Notes: generated by a model not told the origin, from the letters alone. Positions 47,295 through 57,269 are shown, counted from the stretch's first letter. The stretch is DNA of 64,000 nt from Aureimonas sp. Leaf427 (GCF_001425485.1 NZ_LMQW01000023.1:186457-250456), one strand, 5' to 3'. Made by a program: numbers and translations.

Positions 47295-47319
47295 ACCGTC
47301 TCCCCGGAAGGACGCAGCC

Positions 47320-48075
47320 TTGACCGCCAGACCGATCCACGCCGCCCTGGCGCTCGCCCTCCTCGGCTCGACCGTCCTGCCCGCGCAGGCCGTGACCGAT
47401 GCAGAGCGCGGCGAGATTGAGGGCGTCGTGCGCGACTATCTCCTGCGCAATCCGGAGGTGCTCCTGGAGGCGCTGGACGCGCTGAAGATCAAGCAGGCGA
47501 ACCAGGAGGCGGAGGAGCAGAAGCTCGCCGTCTCGACGGCCGACGCCTCGCTCTACGCCTCGCCCGAGGGCTCGGTTCTCGGCAATCCGAAAGGCGACGT
47601 GACGCTTGTCGAGTTCTTCGACTACAATTGCGGCTACTGCAAACGGGCGGCCGCCGATCTCGACGGTCTGATCGAGAGCGACAGGAACCTGCGCGTCGTC
47701 CTGAAGGAAATTCCGGTCCTCGGCGACGAGTCGGTGGCGGCGAGCCATGTGAGCCTCGCCTTCCGCCATGTCGCGCCGGAGCGCTACGGAGAGTTCCAGC
47801 GCAAGCTCCTCGGCCTTCGCGGCGTCGCCAACGGGGACAGCGCGATCGAGGTGGCCGCCGAGCTCGGCGTCGAGGAGGCCCAGATCCGCACGGCGATGGC
47901 GGCACCCGAGGTCGAGGCGGTGATCCAGGAAAACCAGGCGCTCGCGGCGCATCTGAAGGTCGGCGGCACGCCCTTCTACGTCATCGGCAAGGACACCGTG
48001 CCCGGCGCGATCGGCCTCGAAGGCCTCGCCGCCAAGGTCGAAGAGGCGCGTCGCTGCAACAGCGCGGCCTGCTGA
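47320..48075 (+). CDS. DsbA-family thiol:disulfide oxidoreductase
   Basis: 251 residues from a TTG at 47320, with GGAAGGA upstream. A signal peptide (cut near AQAVTD) is followed by a helical stalk (DYLLRNPEVLLEALDALK) like that in ScsC/BDB-type DsbA proteins, then a thioredoxin fold. The active site is CGYC in EFFDYNCGYCKRA and the cis-proline region is GGTPFYVIG. It probably forms or isomerises disulfides in the periplasm. It follows the M48 peptidase and both are likely co-transcribed, joining two envelope-quality functions. Confidence 0.93.
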   Translation: MTARPIHAALALALLGSTVLPAQAVTDAERGEIEGVVRDYLLRNPEVLLEALDALKIKQANQEAEEQKLAVSTADASLYASPEGSVLGNPKGDVTLVEFFDYNCGYCKRAAADLDGLIESDRNLRVVLKEIPVLGDESVAASHVSLAFRHVAPERYGEFQRKLLGLRGVANGDSAIEVAAELGVEEAQIRTAMAAPEVEAVIQENQALAAHLKVGGTPFYVIGKDTVPGAIGLEGLAAKVEEARRCNSAAC

Positions 48076-48103
48076 AAGATCATCCGCCCTTGACAGCATG
48101 GCT

Positions 48104-48131
48104 TTGCGTAGGCCGCGGGGCGGGCTATAGG
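48104..48131 (+). promoter_or_regulatory. Possible promoter for accBC
   Basis: TTGCGT (48104-48109) and TATAGG (48126-48131) are 16 bases apart, 168 bases ahead of accB. A better -35 hexamer, TTGACA at 48090-48095, has no partner -10 at the right distance. Confidence 0.3.
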
Positions 48132-48298
48132 GCGCACTCCATCATTCTGGCCGCGCCGTTCGTCGGGCGCAGCCTCGAACCGATCCGGCGCGGCTCCGTT
48201 ACCGCGTTCGAACCAAAACTCCGGGCGACCCGATGCGTCGCCGCGAGCGTCTCACGGGCCGCGAACCGCTCCGGCGGGACCGCCTTGGAAGGAAGACA

Positions 48299-48787
48299 AT
48301 GTCGCAGAATGACACCCCGATCGATCGCAGTCTCGTTCGCGAGCTGGCCGACATCCTGAACGACACCGATCTCACCGAGATCGAGGTCGAGCAGGGCTCC
48401 CTTCGCGTGCGCGTCTCGCGCCAGAAGGAGTTCACGGGCTACGCGCAGCAGATCCCGATGGGTTATCCGATGCAGCAGGCGCCCTACGGCGCGGCGCCCC
48501 AGGGCGGGCCGGTCGCGGCTCCCGCCGCCGCTCCCGTGCCGAGCGGCCCCGAAGTCGGCTCCGTGCCCTCGCCCATGGTCGGCACCGTCTATCTCGCCTC
48601 CGGGCCGGATGCCAAACCCTATGTCGAGATCGGCCAGCAGGTCGCCGAAGGGGAGACGATCCTCATCATCGAGGCGATGAAGACCATGAACCAGATCCCG
48701 GCGCCCCGCGCCGGCACGATCAAGAAGATCCTCGTCGACAATGCACAGCCCGTCGAATACGGCGAGCCGCTCGTGGTCATCGGGTGA
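48299..48787 (+). CDS. accB: Biotin carboxyl carrier protein of acetyl-CoA carboxylase
   Basis: Carries the carboxylated biotin in the first committed step of fatty acid synthesis. 162 residues from the ATG at 48299 (GGAAGGAAG upstream). The N-terminal dimer part is followed by an Ala/Pro/Gly/Gln-rich flexible linker (about residues 50-85). The biotinyl domain has the target lysine at residue 128 in EAMKTMNQI. The accC start is eight bases after its stop. In many rhizobia aroQ stands just upstream; here a 224-base non-coding gap takes its place. Confidence 0.97.
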   Translation: MSQNDTPIDRSLVRELADILNDTDLTEIEVEQGSLRVRVSRQKEFTGYAQQIPMGYPMQQAPYGAAPQGGPVAAPAAAPVPSGPEVGSVPSPMVGTVYLASGPDAKPYVEIGQQVAEGETILIIEAMKTMNQIPAPRAGTIKKILVDNAQPVEYGEPLVVIG

Positions 48788-48795
48788 CGGGACCG

Positions 48796-50145
48796 ATGTT
48801 CAAGAAGGTCCTGATCGCCAATCGCGGCGAGATCGCGCTCCGGGTGCTTCGCGCCTGCAAGGAGCTCGGCATCCAGACCGTCGCCGTGCACTCCACCGCC
48901 GACAACACGGCCATGCACGTGCGCCTTGCCGACGAGAGCGTCTGCATCGGCCCGCCCCCCTCGCGCGACAGCTATCTGAACATTCCCCAGATCGTCGCGG
49001 CCTGCGAGATCACGGGCGCCGACGCAGTTCATCCGGGCTACGGCTTCTTGTCCGAGAACGCCCGCTTCGCCGACATTCTCGACGCGCACAACATCACCTT
49101 CATCGGCCCGACCGCCGACCACATCCGCATCATGGGCGACAAGATCGAGGCCAAGCGCACGGCGCAGCGGCTCGGCATCCCCGTCGTGCCGGGTTCGGAC
49201 GGCGCGATCACCGAGGACGCGGAGGCCATCCGCGTCGCCAACGAGATCGGCTTCCCCGTCATCATCAAGGCCTCGGCCGGCGGCGGCGGGCGCGGCATGA
49301 AGGTCGCCCGGACCTCGGCCGACCTGTCCGACGCCCTGTCCTCGGCCCGCTCGGAAGCCGGCGCCGCCTTCGGCGACGACGCGGTCTATATCGAGAAGTA
49401 TCTCGAGAAGCCGCGCCACATCGAGGTGCAGGTCTTCGGCGACGGCGCCGGCAAGGCGATCCATCTCGGAGAGCGCGACTGCTCGCTGCAGCGCCGTCAC
49501 CAGAAGGTCTGGGAAGAGGCGCGCTCTCCCGCGCTGACCGAGGAGCAGCGCGCGTCGATCGGCCAGATCTGCGCCGACGCCATGGCCAAGCTCAGCTATC
49601 GCGGCGCCGGGACGATCGAGTTTCTCTACGAGAACGGCGAGTTCTACTTCATCGAGATGAACACGCGCCTGCAGGTCGAGCACCCCGTGACGGAGGCCAT
49701 CACCGGCCTCGATCTGGTGCACGAGCAGATCCGCGTCGCGGCGGGGCGCGGGCTCTCTCTGACGCAGGACGAGGTGGTCTTCTCCGGTCACGCCATCGAA
49801 TGCCGGATCAACGCGGAAGACCCGTCCACCTTCGCGCCCTCGCCCGGCAAGATCACGCATTACTACCCGCCGGGCGGTCTTGGCGTTCGCGTCGATTCCG
49901 GCATCTACCAGGGCTATTCGATCCCGCCCTTCTACGACAGCCTGATCGGCAAGCTCATCGTCCACGGCCGCAGCCGCTCGGAATGCATGATGCGCCTGCG
50001 GCGCGCGCTGGACGAGATCGTGGTCGACGGCGTGAAGACGACGCTGCCGCTCTTCCTCGACCTCATCGAGAATCCCGACATCAAGCGCGGCGACTACGAC
50101 ATCCACTGGCTGGAGAAGTATCTGGCCGCCGGACGGAAGGCCTGA
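48796..50145 (+). CDS. accC: Biotin carboxylase of acetyl-CoA carboxylase
   Basis: Carboxylates biotin on AccB using ATP and bicarbonate. 449 residues from the ATG at 48796; a GTG 12 bases earlier overlaps the accB stop and is less likely. Landmarks: [20 protein letters not shown] at the start, [14 protein letters not shown], the ATP-grasp loop [45 protein letters not shown], and [17 protein letters not shown]. Length matches the family. Confidence 0.98.
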   Translation: MFKKVLIANRGEIALRVLRACKELGIQTVAVHSTADNTAMHVRLADESVCIGPPPSRDSYLNIPQIVAACEITGADAVHPGYGFLSENARFADILDAHNITFIGPTADHIRIMGDKIEAKRTAQRLGIPVVPGSDGAITEDAEAIRVANEIGFPVIIKASAGGGGRGMKVARTSADLSDALSSARSEAGAAFGDDAVYIEKYLEKPRHIEVQVFGDGAGKAIHLGERDCSLQRRHQKVWEEARSPALTEEQRASIGQICADAMAKLSYRGAGTIEFLYENGEFYFIEMNTRLQVEHPVTEAITGLDLVHEQIRVAAGRGLSLTQDEVVFSGHAIECRINAEDPSTFAPSPGKITHYYPPGGLGVRVDSGIYQGYSIPPFYDSLIGKLIVHGRSRSECMMRLRRALDEIVVDGVKTTLPLFLDLIENPDIKRGDYDIHWLEKYLAAGRKA

Positions 50146-50152
50146 CCAAGGC

Positions 50153-50836
50153 ATGGCACGGCAGCGGGGTCCGCGCTTCGAGGTGACGCCGGCGATCCTC
50201 CTCAAGGCCTATGGCTGCGGGATCTTTCCCATGGCCGAGACGGCGGAGGACCGGTCGATCTTCTGGGTGGATCCGGAACAGCGCGGCATCCTGCCGCTCG
50301 ATGCGTTCCATGTGCCGCGCAGCCTGAAGAAGACGATCCGCAAGGGGTCCTTCGACCTGCGCGTCGACACGGCCTTCGCGGCCGTGGTCGACGCCTGCGC
50401 CGAGCCGACGCCGGATCGTCCGCAGACCTGGATCAACGCGCAGATTCGCGGCCTCTATCTCGAACTCTTCCACCAGGGGCACGCCCATAGTGTCGAAACC
50501 TGGCATGACGGGCGCCTCGTCGGCGGCCTCTACGGCGTCAGCCTCGGGGCGGCCTTCTTCGGCGAGAGCATGTTCTCGCGCGAGACGGATGCTTCCAAGG
50601 TGGCGCTGGTGCACCTTCACCGGCGCCTGGTCGAAGGCGGCTATCGCCTTCTCGACACGCAGTTCCTGACGAGCCATCTCGCGCGTTTTGGCGCCTTGGA
50701 AATTCCGCGCGCGGACTATCAGATCCGGCTGGAAGCCGCCGTGATGCAGTCCGCCGACTTCGGCGCGCTCGACCGTCAGCCGGCCGGCGCGGCGTCCGAC
50801 GGCGCCGCCTTGCAGCCCTTCAGCCAGACGTCGTAG
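50153..50836 (+). CDS. aat: Leucyl/phenylalanyl-tRNA--protein transferase
   Basis: Adds Leu or Phe to proteins with N-terminal Arg or Lys, marking them for ClpAP (N-degron pathway). 227 residues, close to E. coli (234). Family motifs: [50 protein letters not shown], and [22 protein letters not shown]. Its last 61 bases overlap, tail to tail, with the end of the DUF2155 gene, which makes both coding ends mutually constrained. Confidence 0.96.
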   Translation: MARQRGPRFEVTPAILLKAYGCGIFPMAETAEDRSIFWVDPEQRGILPLDAFHVPRSLKKTIRKGSFDLRVDTAFAAVVDACAEPTPDRPQTWINAQIRGLYLELFHQGHAHSVETWHDGRLVGGLYGVSLGAAFFGESMFSRETDASKVALVHLHRRLVEGGYRLLDTQFLTSHLARFGALEIPRADYQIRLEAAVMQSADFGALDRQPAGAASDGAALQPFSQTS

Positions 50837-51396
50837 ATCGGGTGCTCGACGGCGTTGAGGCCGGGCGAGTCCGCGAACATCCAGCCGGTGAAGATGCGCC
50901 GCGTCTCGCGGTCGAGCGTGATCTCGTCGACCTCGACGAAGGAATCGGTCTTCGGCGGCACGTTGACGGGGCTGGAATAGCAGACGCGCGGCGTCACCTG
51001 CAGCGCGCCGAACTGGACGGTCTCGTCGATCGCGACGTCGAAGGAGGTGATCCGCCCGGTGATCTTGTCGATGCCGGAAAACTCCGCGACCCTGTTCTTC
51101 AACCGCTCGGCAGGAGCCGCGGGAGCCGGAACGCCTTCGGCGGGCGGAGCCTCCATCGAAGGCACCGGCTGCTCGCTCGTGCCTGCATCCGGCTCGCTAT
51201 AGGCCGAGTCCGGATCGTCCTCGATGGTCGGCACCGTGCTGTCCGGCTCGTATTCGAGTGGCGGAAGAGGCTGGCTCTCGACCGGCGCTTCGCCCTGCTG
51301 GATGTCGAGGGGCGGCAGGTTCAGATCCTGGGATCGGACCGGCGCGGCGACGAGAAGACATCCCGCGCAGAGCATCGCGAACAGGGTGTTCTTCAT
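50776..51396 (-). CDS. Exported DUF2155 protein
   Basis: 206 residues from the ATG at 51396, beginning with a signal peptide cut near VRSQD. A long Pro/Glu/Ala-rich acidic region (to about residue 100) is probably disordered. The conserved DUF2155 domain follows: [37 protein letters not shown] and [28 protein letters not shown]. Two cysteines could form a disulfide. Function unknown. The neighbourhood of aat and NDUFA12 is a known alphaproteobacterial arrangement. Its end overlaps aat by 61 bases. Confidence 0.88.
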   Translation of the reverse strand: MKNTLFAMLCAGCLLVAAPVRSQDLNLPPLDIQQGEAPVESQPLPPLEYEPDSTVPTIEDDPDSAYSEPDAGTSEQPVPSMEAPPAEGVPAPAAPAERLKNRVAEFSGIDKITGRITSFDVAIDETVQFGALQVTPRVCYSSPVNVPPKTDSFVEVDEITLDRETRRIFTGWMFADSPGLNAVEHPIYDVWLKGCKAAPSDAAPAG

Positions 51397-51526
51397 CGAA
51401 ACGAGTTCCCGAAGGCGCCGACGTCGCGCGATGCGCGACGCAAGAAGCATGGCCGTATCCGCATCGCGGGGCTCATCGTGCGAGAGGACGCGGGCGACCG
51501 GCCATGAGGCGAGGCCGGGCGTCGTC

Positions 51527-51907
51527 TCAGGGCTGCCAGGCGTCGTAATCGCCGGTGACGCGCGGGCGCTCCGCCGGGTTCAGAAGCGAGCCCTTGGGAC
51601 GATAGGCCAGAGCCGTTCCCGTGTGGTTGATCTCGTGCGGCTTCTGCCAAGACTTCGGCACGTAGGTCACGGCGCTCGGCGCGACATCGACCTTGTGGTG
51701 CATCCAGCCATGCCAGCCCGGACCGATGGCCGAGGCGTCGGAGGGGCCGTTGTAGATCACCCAGCGGCGCGAGGCGTCGGCGTTCTGATAGTAGACGTTG
51801 CCGCGCTCGTCCTCACCGACGCGCTTGCCGAAGCGCCAGGTGTGGAACCGCGTGCCGATCGTCTGACCCTGCCACCACGTGAAGATTTCCAGGAGCCACG
51901 TCTTCAT
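51527..51907 (-). CDS. NDUFA12-type (B17.2-like) complex I accessory subunit
   Basis: 126 residues from the ATG at 51907; a TTG nine bases upstream is an alternative. It has the family pattern FTWWQGQTIGTRFHTW, GKRVGEDERGNVYYQ, RRWVIYNG, and the aromatic HGWMHHKVD. These match the 17.2-kDa accessory subunit of mitochondrial NADH:ubiquinone oxidoreductase, which only alphaproteobacteria share. It is probably peripheral to complex I on the cytoplasmic side. The end, NPAERPRVTGDYDAWQP, is typical. Confidence 0.94.
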   Translation of the reverse strand: MKTWLLEIFTWWQGQTIGTRFHTWRFGKRVGEDERGNVYYQNADASRRWVIYNGPSDASAIGPGWHGWMHHKVDVAPSAVTYVPKSWQKPHEINHTGTALAYRPKGSLLNPAERPRVTGDYDAWQP

Positions 51908-52020
51908 CGCGTCCAATCCGAAGGTTTCCGGGACTTATGGCCCCTGCCCCGCCACTTGTCCACCCTTCGCGTTGCGGCAGAAACGGCGCCATCTGGAGGC
52001 TGTTTGGAACGTGTATCGGC

Positions 52021-52521
52021 TCAGCCCAGCTGCTTCTCGAAGATCAGTGCGGGAAGACCGGATTCACCTGCCCCGGCATTCTCCGTACGACCGACAACGG
52101 CAAAGCTCTTCAACCGGTAGAAGCCTACGGCCGCGACGTTGGCCTCCTCGACCTCCAGCCTCATGCGTTCGGCTTCCGGGAAGGACGTCTCGATTTCTGC
52201 CAAGAGATTGGACCCGACGTTCTGCCTCTGGCAATCCGGGCACACGTAGAGTTGGTGCAGAAGCACCAGCTTCTTGTCGGGAGAAGTCGCCGCGAAGGCC
52301 ATGCCACCGAGTCGGACACCGTCGTCGGCAACGAGGAACTCCGAGTTCGGTCGCGTCAGCCGGGGTCGCAACGCCTCGACCGAATGCCAGGACGCCGTGA
52401 TTTCCGACACGCGCTCCACGCCGTAGATCGCATCGTAGGTTGCGTGCCACGCCTCGCCCAATAGGTCGCGGACGGCCGGCAGATCGCCGGTCCCCGCAGT
52501 TCGGACGAAGAACACCGTCAC
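52021..52521 (-). CDS. GNAT-family N-acetyltransferase downstream of gatB
   Basis: 166 residues from a GTG at 52521 that shares bases GTGA with the gatB stop, so it is translationally coupled to gatB. The GNAT core shows [46 protein letters not shown] (motif A with QRQNVGSNL for the acetyl-CoA loop) and a [22 protein letters not shown] motif B. Substrate unknown. It may be an antibiotic-, amino-acid- or protein-modifying enzyme. Confidence 0.88.
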   Translation of the reverse strand: MTVFFVRTAGTGDLPAVRDLLGEAWHATYDAIYGVERVSEITASWHSVEALRPRLTRPNSEFLVADDGVRLGGMAFAATSPDKKLVLLHQLYVCPDCQRQNVGSNLLAEIETSFPEAERMRLEVEEANVAAVGFYRLKSFAVVGRTENAGAGESGLPALIFEKQLG

Positions 52522-54017
52522 TCCAGCCCGAGCTTCGCCTTCACGAGGTCGTTGACGACGCCGGGGCTGGCCTTGCCGCCCATGGAGCGCATGACCTGAC
52601 CGACGAACCAGCCGGCGAGCGTCGGCTTGGCCTGAGCCTGGGCGACCTTGTCGGGATTGGCGGCGATGATCGCGTCGACGGCCGCCTCGATGGCGCCCGT
52701 ATCCGTCACCTGCCGCATGCCGCGCGCCTCGACGATCGCCGCGGGATCGCCGCCTTCGGCCCAGACGATCTCGAAGAGATCCTTGGCGATCTTGCCGGAG
52801 ATCGTCTCGGCGCGGATGAGATCGAGGATGCCGCCGAGCTGGGCGGCGGAAACAGGAGTCTCGTCAATGCCTTTGCCCGCCTTGTTCAAGGCGCCCAGCA
52901 GGTCGTTGATCACCCAGTTGGCGGCCTGCTTGGCGTCTCGGCCCTTGGCGAGGTCCTCGAAATAGTCCGCGATCGCCTTCTCCGACACGAGGATCGAGGC
53001 ATCGTAGGCGGAGAGGCCGCTCTCCGACATGAGGCGGGCGCGCTTGTCGTCGGGAAGCTCGGGCAGATACTGCGCGAGGTCGGCGACATAGGCCGCGTCG
53101 AACTCCAGCGGCAGGAGATCGGGATCGGGGAAGTAGCGATAGTCGTGCGCGTCTTCCTTCGAGCGCATGGCGCGCGTCTCGCCCTTTACGGGATCGAAGA
53201 GGCGCGTTTCCTGGTCGATCGTGCCGCCATCCTCGATAATGGCGATCTGACGCGCGGCCTCCGCCTCGATGGCCTGACCGACGAAGCGGATCGAGTTGAC
53301 GTTCTTGATCTCGCAGCGCGTGCCGAACTCGCCGCCGGGCCGGCGCACGGAGACGTTGACGTCGGCCCGCATGGAGCCCTCGTCCATGTTGCCGTCGCAG
53401 GTGCCGAGATAGCGCAGGATCGTGCGCAGCTTGGTCAGATAGGCCTTCGCCTCGTCGGCCGAGCGGATATCGGGCTTGGAGACGATCTCCATCAGCGCCA
53501 CGCCGGAGCGGTTGAGATCGACCAGCGAGAGCGTCGGGCTCTGGTCGTGGATCGACTTGCCGGCATCCTGTTCCAGATGCAGCCGCTCGACGCCGACCTC
53601 AACCTCCTCGAACTCGCCCTTGGAGTTCGGGCCGACCAGAACCTGAACGACGCCCTCGCCGACGATCGGGTCCTTGAACTGCGAGATCTGGTAGCCCTGG
53701 GGCAGGTCGGGGTAGAAGTAGTTCTTCCGGTCGAAGACGGAGCGATGGTGGATCTCGGCCTTCAGTCCGAGACCGGTGCGGATCGCCTGACGAACGCATT
53801 CCTCGTTGATGACCGGCAGCATGCCCGGCATGGCGGCATCGACGAGGCTGACATTGGCGTTCGGCTCCGAGCCGAACTCGGTGGAGGCACCGGAGAAGAG
53901 CTTGGACTCCGAGAGCACCTGCGCATGCACCTCCATGCCGACGACGATCTCCCAGTCGCCGGTGGCGCCGGAGAGGAACTTCTTCGGATCGGGCGTGCGG
54001 GTGTCGACGAGAGCCAT
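52518..54017 (-). CDS. gatB: Asp-tRNA(Asn)/Glu-tRNA(Gln) amidotransferase subunit B
   Basis: Converts mischarged Glu-tRNA(Gln) and Asp-tRNA(Asn) to the correct forms with GatA and GatC. 499 residues. N-terminal: [60 protein letters not shown]. Cradle region: [46 protein letters not shown]-terminal YqeY-like domain ends [11 protein letters not shown]. It is separated from gatC-gatA by about 1.3 kb of other genes. Confidence 0.97.
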   Translation of the reverse strand: MALVDTRTPDPKKFLSGATGDWEIVVGMEVHAQVLSESKLFSGASTEFGSEPNANVSLVDAAMPGMLPVINEECVRQAIRTGLGLKAEIHHRSVFDRKNYFYPDLPQGYQISQFKDPIVGEGVVQVLVGPNSKGEFEEVEVGVERLHLEQDAGKSIHDQSPTLSLVDLNRSGVALMEIVSKPDIRSADEAKAYLTKLRTILRYLGTCDGNMDEGSMRADVNVSVRRPGGEFGTRCEIKNVNSIRFVGQAIEAEAARQIAIIEDGGTIDQETRLFDPVKGETRAMRSKEDAHDYRYFPDPDLLPLEFDAAYVADLAQYLPELPDDKRARLMSESGLSAYDASILVSEKAIADYFEDLAKGRDAKQAANWVINDLLGALNKAGKGIDETPVSAAQLGGILDLIRAETISGKIAKDLFEIVWAEGGDPAAIVEARGMRQVTDTGAIEAAVDAIIAANPDKVAQAQAKPTLAGWFVGQVMRSMGGKASPGVVNDLVKAKLGLE

Positions 54018-54150
54018 GGGAACGGGTCCGGGAACGATACGGGAAACAGACCCTTCGGCTAGAGGAAAGCGCGGATGGGTTCAAGCTTGGGTGTGGTTTC
54101 GCGGTGATCGGACTTGCGATAGGCTCCGTGTGGAAGAAAGGAGTGAGGCG

Positions 54151-54723
54151 ATGAATCTTCAATCTTCGATCGATCTTCCCCGCAGCCTTTCCATCGACGC
54201 CTTCTTCGATTGGAGCGAGCATCAAAAGGAACGATACGAGCTCGTTCGAGGAGCGCCGCACATGCAGCCGTGGGTCAAGCGGAACCATTCGCGGATCGCC
54301 TCCAACGCCTCGTTCCTTCTCCAAACTCTGTTGAACCGCGATCTCTACGACGTTCACCAGGGCGATTTCGCGATTGCCACGGGTCCATCGACGATCCGCT
54401 ACGCCGATGTTCTCGTGGAGCCCGCAGGCGCACCCGGACATGCGCGCACAGCGCAGAACGCACTCGTCGTCGTAGAAATCCTGTCTCCGTCAACCGCAGA
54501 GGACGATCTCGGACCCAAGCGCCAGGAGTATCAAGGTCTTGAGAGCGTCGAAGCCTATGTCGTTCTCGCACAGGATGAACGCCGGGCTATGCTCTGGACG
54601 CGACAAACGGATCGATCTTGGCCGAAGGACCCGCTGATCCTACGCGACGGCGTCGTCGCGATCGAGAAATTGGGAATCGATCTGCCGATCGCCGACCTCT
54701 ACCGAGGCGTATCGATCGACTGA
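54151..54723 (+). CDS. Uma2 family (DUF820) PD-(D/E)XK endonuclease-like protein
   Basis: 190 residues from the ATG at 54151, which has AAAGGAG upstream. It shows the Uma2 pattern: FFDWSEHQKERYELVRG at the start, then the catalytic region RYADVLVEP, and VVVEILSPSTAEDDLGPKRQEYQ, with DLPIADLYRGV at the end. Uma2 proteins are predicted restriction-like endonucleases of unknown role, common in cyanobacteria and scattered elsewhere. It is a single plus-strand gene between minus-strand blocks (gatB and the chorismate mutase group), with slightly less GC-rich codons, and could be an accessory insertion. Confidence 0.85.
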   Translation: MNLQSSIDLPRSLSIDAFFDWSEHQKERYELVRGAPHMQPWVKRNHSRIASNASFLLQTLLNRDLYDVHQGDFAIATGPSTIRYADVLVEPAGAPGHARTAQNALVVVEILSPSTAEDDLGPKRQEYQGLESVEAYVVLAQDERRAMLWTRQTDRSWPKDPLILRDGVVAIEKLGIDLPIADLYRGVSID

Positions 54724-54726
54724 CAT

Positions 54727-54969
54727 TTACAGTGTCCGCAGCGTCGCCACGATCCCCGCCCGCTCCGCCTCCAGATCGCCGGTCTCGACCGGTCGTCCCG
54801 CTCGCCGATACCAGTAGGCGGCGTTGCCGAGGTCGCCTTCGAGGCGGTGGAGATGGGCGTGAATCCAGGCGGCGTCCTCGCCGTCGATGTCCTGCACCAA
54901 GCGATGCGCACCGTCCCAGTCGCCGGCTTCGAGCCGACGGAGGGCGTCTTCGATGGAGGGATCGGTCAA
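54727..54969 (-). CDS. Small conserved TPR-like protein
   Basis: 80 residues from a TTG at 54969 with GGAG eight bases upstream. It reads DPSIEDALRRLEAGDWDGAH then DIDGEDAAWIHAHLHRLEGDLGNAAYWYRRAGRP, a helical-repeat-like sequence I recall as a small conserved alphaproteobacterial protein. No function is known to me. Frames starting further up (55140) run through the chorismate mutase gene and are rejected. It lies 25 bases after the chorismate mutase stop on the same strand, so the two may form one transcript. Confidence 0.8.
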   Translation of the reverse strand: MTDPSIEDALRRLEAGDWDGAHRLVQDIDGEDAAWIHAHLHRLEGDLGNAAYWYRRAGRPVETGDLEAERAGIVATLRTL

Positions 54970-54994
54970 GTCGAGGGCTCCGCGACGGCGTCGC

Positions 54995-55261
54995 TCACTC
55001 GCCGAGACGGACCTTTTCCTCGGCGATGGCGGCCTGGACGATCCGGCTCCAGATATCGCCGTAGAGGGCGGGATCAAGACCGAGCGCATCGGCTCGCGCC
55101 GCCGCATTGGAGACGACTTCCTGAACGCGATCCGGCACATCGGCCGGAATGCCGATGTCCTTCTTCAGCTCCGCCGCGCGATGGATGTAGCCCATTCGCT
55201 CCGCGAACAGCGCAATCAGCTCCGCATCGATCAGGTCGATCGCCGCGCGGAGTTCGGTCAT
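54995..55261 (-). CDS. Chorismate mutase, AroQ fold
   Basis: Rearranges chorismate to prephenate on the way to Phe and Tyr. Only 88 residues from the ATG at 55261: MTELRAAIDLIDAELIALFAERM, YIHRAAELKKDIGIP, PDRVQEVVSNAAARADALGL, and ALYGDIWSRIVQAAIAEE. Arg and Lys in the active-site helices are in place. The small single-domain AroQ form also includes isochorismate pyruvate lyases such as PchB, so activity should be tested. An alternative ATG at 55300 has an acceptable ribosome site. Confidence 0.9.
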   Translation of the reverse strand: MTELRAAIDLIDAELIALFAERMGYIHRAAELKKDIGIPADVPDRVQEVVSNAAARADALGLDPALYGDIWSRIVQAAIAEEKVRLGE

Positions 55262-55311
55262 GTCTCGGCATTCGGCGGGTGACGCGCGCAAGGATGTCAT
55301 GCCGACCGCCC

Positions 55312-56793
55312 TCACCACCACTTGGCGGGTTCGAACCGACCCGCCGCCTTCTCGATCACGCTGGCGACGGAGAAGAGCGTCTCCTCGTCGAAGGGCCGGC
55401 CGATCAGCTGAAGGCCGAGCGGCGTGCCCTCGCCGGAGAGGCCGGCCGGAACGGCGAGGCCGGGAAGGCCGGCCATGTTGACCGTGACCGTGAAGATGTC
55501 GTTCAGATACATCTTCACGGGATCGGAGTTCATCTCCTGGTCCGCGATGCCGAAGGCGGCCGAAGGGGTCGCGGGGGTGAGCAGCGCGTCGATGCCGTTG
55601 GCATAGACCGTCTCGAAGTCACGCCGGATGAGCGTGCGAACCTTCTGGGCGCGGATGTAGTAGGCGTCGTAATAGCCGGCCGAGAGGACGTAGGTGCCGA
55701 TCATAATGCGGCGCTTGACCTCGCGGCCGAAGCCGCTCGCGCGGGTGTTCTCGTACATGTCCGTCACGTCGCGGCCGGGCACGCGCAGGCCGTAGCGAAC
55801 GCCGTCGTAGCGGGCGAGATTCGACGAGGCCTCGGCGGGCGCGACGATGTAATAGGCGGGCAGCGCGTATTTCGTGTGCGGCAGCGAGACGTCGACGATC
55901 TCGGCGCCGGCCTCGCGCAGCCAGGAAATGCCGGCCTGCCAGACGGCTTCGATCTCGGCCGGCATGCCCTCGACGCGGTATTCGCGCGGGATGCCGATCC
56001 TCATGCCCTTCACGGAGCGGCCGACGGCGGCCTCGTAATCCGGCACGGGACGGTCCACCGAGGTCGTGTCCTTCGGATCGACGGAGGCCATGGATTTCAA
56101 GAGAATGGCGGCATCGCGCACGTCGCGGGCGATCGGGCCGGCCTGATCGAGCGAGGAGGCGAAGGCGACGATGCCCCAGCGCGAGCAGCGGCCGTAAGTC
56201 GGCTTGATGCCAACCGTGCCGGTGAAGGCCGCTGGCTGGCGGATGGAGCCGCCCGTGTCGGTCGCCGTCGCGCCAGCGCAGAGATGAGCCGCGACCGCCG
56301 CCGCCGAGCCGCCGGACGAGCCGCCGGGCACGAGGTCGAGGTTCGAGCCCTTGCGGCGCCAGGGATTCTTCACCGGGCCGTAATAGCTGGACTCGTTGGA
56401 CGAGCCCATGGCGAACTCGTCCATGTTGAGCTTGCCCAGCATGACCGCGCCATCGGCCCAGAGATTGGCCGTGACGGTCGATTCGTAGCGGGGCTCGAAG
56501 CCGTCGAGAATGTGCGAGGCCGCCTGGGTGTGGACGCCCTCGGTGGCGAAGAGATCCTTGATGCCGAGCGGGATGCCTTCGAGGGCGCCGGCCGATCCGC
56601 CGGCGATCCGCTCGTCGGAGGCCTTGGCCATGGCGCGCGCCTTGTCCGGCGTCACCGCGACATAGGCGTTCAGCGCGCCGTTGGCGGCGTCGATCGCGCC
56701 GATATAGGCCTCGGTCAGCTCGGCGGCCGAGAAGGTCTTAGCCGCAAGGGCGTCTCGTGCCTCGGCGATCGTCAGGGCGGTGAGGTCGGTCAT
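55312..56793 (-). CDS. gatA: Asp-tRNA(Asn)/Glu-tRNA(Gln) amidotransferase subunit A
   Basis: Glutaminase/amidase subunit that supplies ammonia to GatB. 493 residues from the ATG at 56793, whose ATGA overlaps the GNAT stop. The Ser-Ser-Lys triad is visible: lysine in [11 protein letters not shown], serines in [16 protein letters not shown] and the cis-serine in [15 protein letters not shown]. The [27 protein letters not shown] segment is typical of GatA. The C-terminus ([16 protein letters not shown]) is complete. Confidence 0.97.
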   Translation of the reverse strand: MTDLTALTIAEARDALAAKTFSAAELTEAYIGAIDAANGALNAYVAVTPDKARAMAKASDERIAGGSAGALEGIPLGIKDLFATEGVHTQAASHILDGFEPRYESTVTANLWADGAVMLGKLNMDEFAMGSSNESSYYGPVKNPWRRKGSNLDLVPGGSSGGSAAAVAAHLCAGATATDTGGSIRQPAAFTGTVGIKPTYGRCSRWGIVAFASSLDQAGPIARDVRDAAILLKSMASVDPKDTTSVDRPVPDYEAAVGRSVKGMRIGIPREYRVEGMPAEIEAVWQAGISWLREAGAEIVDVSLPHTKYALPAYYIVAPAEASSNLARYDGVRYGLRVPGRDVTDMYENTRASGFGREVKRRIMIGTYVLSAGYYDAYYIRAQKVRTLIRRDFETVYANGIDALLTPATPSAAFGIADQEMNSDPVKMYLNDIFTVTVNMAGLPGLAVPAGLSGEGTPLGLQLIGRPFDEETLFSVASVIEKAAGRFEPAKWW

Positions 56794-57269
56794 GGGGAAA
56801 GCTTCTTGTCGTAGAACCGGGAAAAGCCGGAATCGGGATAGTCCAACACGGCGGCGCACTGCCGAAATCCGTTTCGCTCGTAGACGCGCCAAGCCTCTTC
56901 GAAACCGGGCGCCTCGCCGGTTTCGAAGACGAGGCGGGCAATGCCGAGGCTCCGCGCTTCCGCCTCGATGCGCGCCACGAGCTTCGAGCCGATGCGGGCA
57001 CCCCGCGTCTCGGGCAGCGTATACATGCGCTTCACCTCGCCGAGCCCGTCGCCATGGTCCTTCAGCGAGCCCATGCCGACGGCTCGGCCATCGGCATCCC
57101 TGGCGACGAGCACGACGATCGAGGGTTCGGCCATCTGCTCGACGGTCAGCTGGAACTGGAACTCCGGCGGCGTGAGGGGTCGCATGGTCGCGTTCAGGGC
57201 GGCGACCATGGCGCGCACGTCGTCCTGAAGCGGCGTCTCGGCCGCTATGACGACGCCGTCGCTCGTCAT
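56790..57269 (-). CDS. GNAT-family N-acetyltransferase between gatC and gatA
   Basis: 159 residues from the ATG at 57269. Both ends overlap neighbours by four bases (ATGA with gatC and again with gatA), so it is translated as part of the gat transcript. The GNAT fold shows [51 protein letters not shown] (acetyl-CoA loop RGARIGSKL) and [27 protein letters not shown]. The C-terminal DKKLSP is a common GNAT ending. The substrate is unknown; the family includes many small-molecule acetyltransferases. Confidence 0.93.
   Translation of the reverse strand: MTSDGVVIAAETPLQDDVRAMVAALNATMRPLTPPEFQFQLTVEQMAEPSIVVLVARDADGRAVGMGSLKDHGDGLGEVKRMYTLPETRGARIGSKLVARIEAEARSLGIARLVFETGEAPGFEEAWRVYERNGFRQCAAVLDYPDSGFSRFYDKKLSP

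Noticed and set aside
48090-48095. TTGACA as a -35 element for accB.
   Set aside because: No -10-like hexamer at 15-19 bases; the nearest TATA-like element is 30 bases away.
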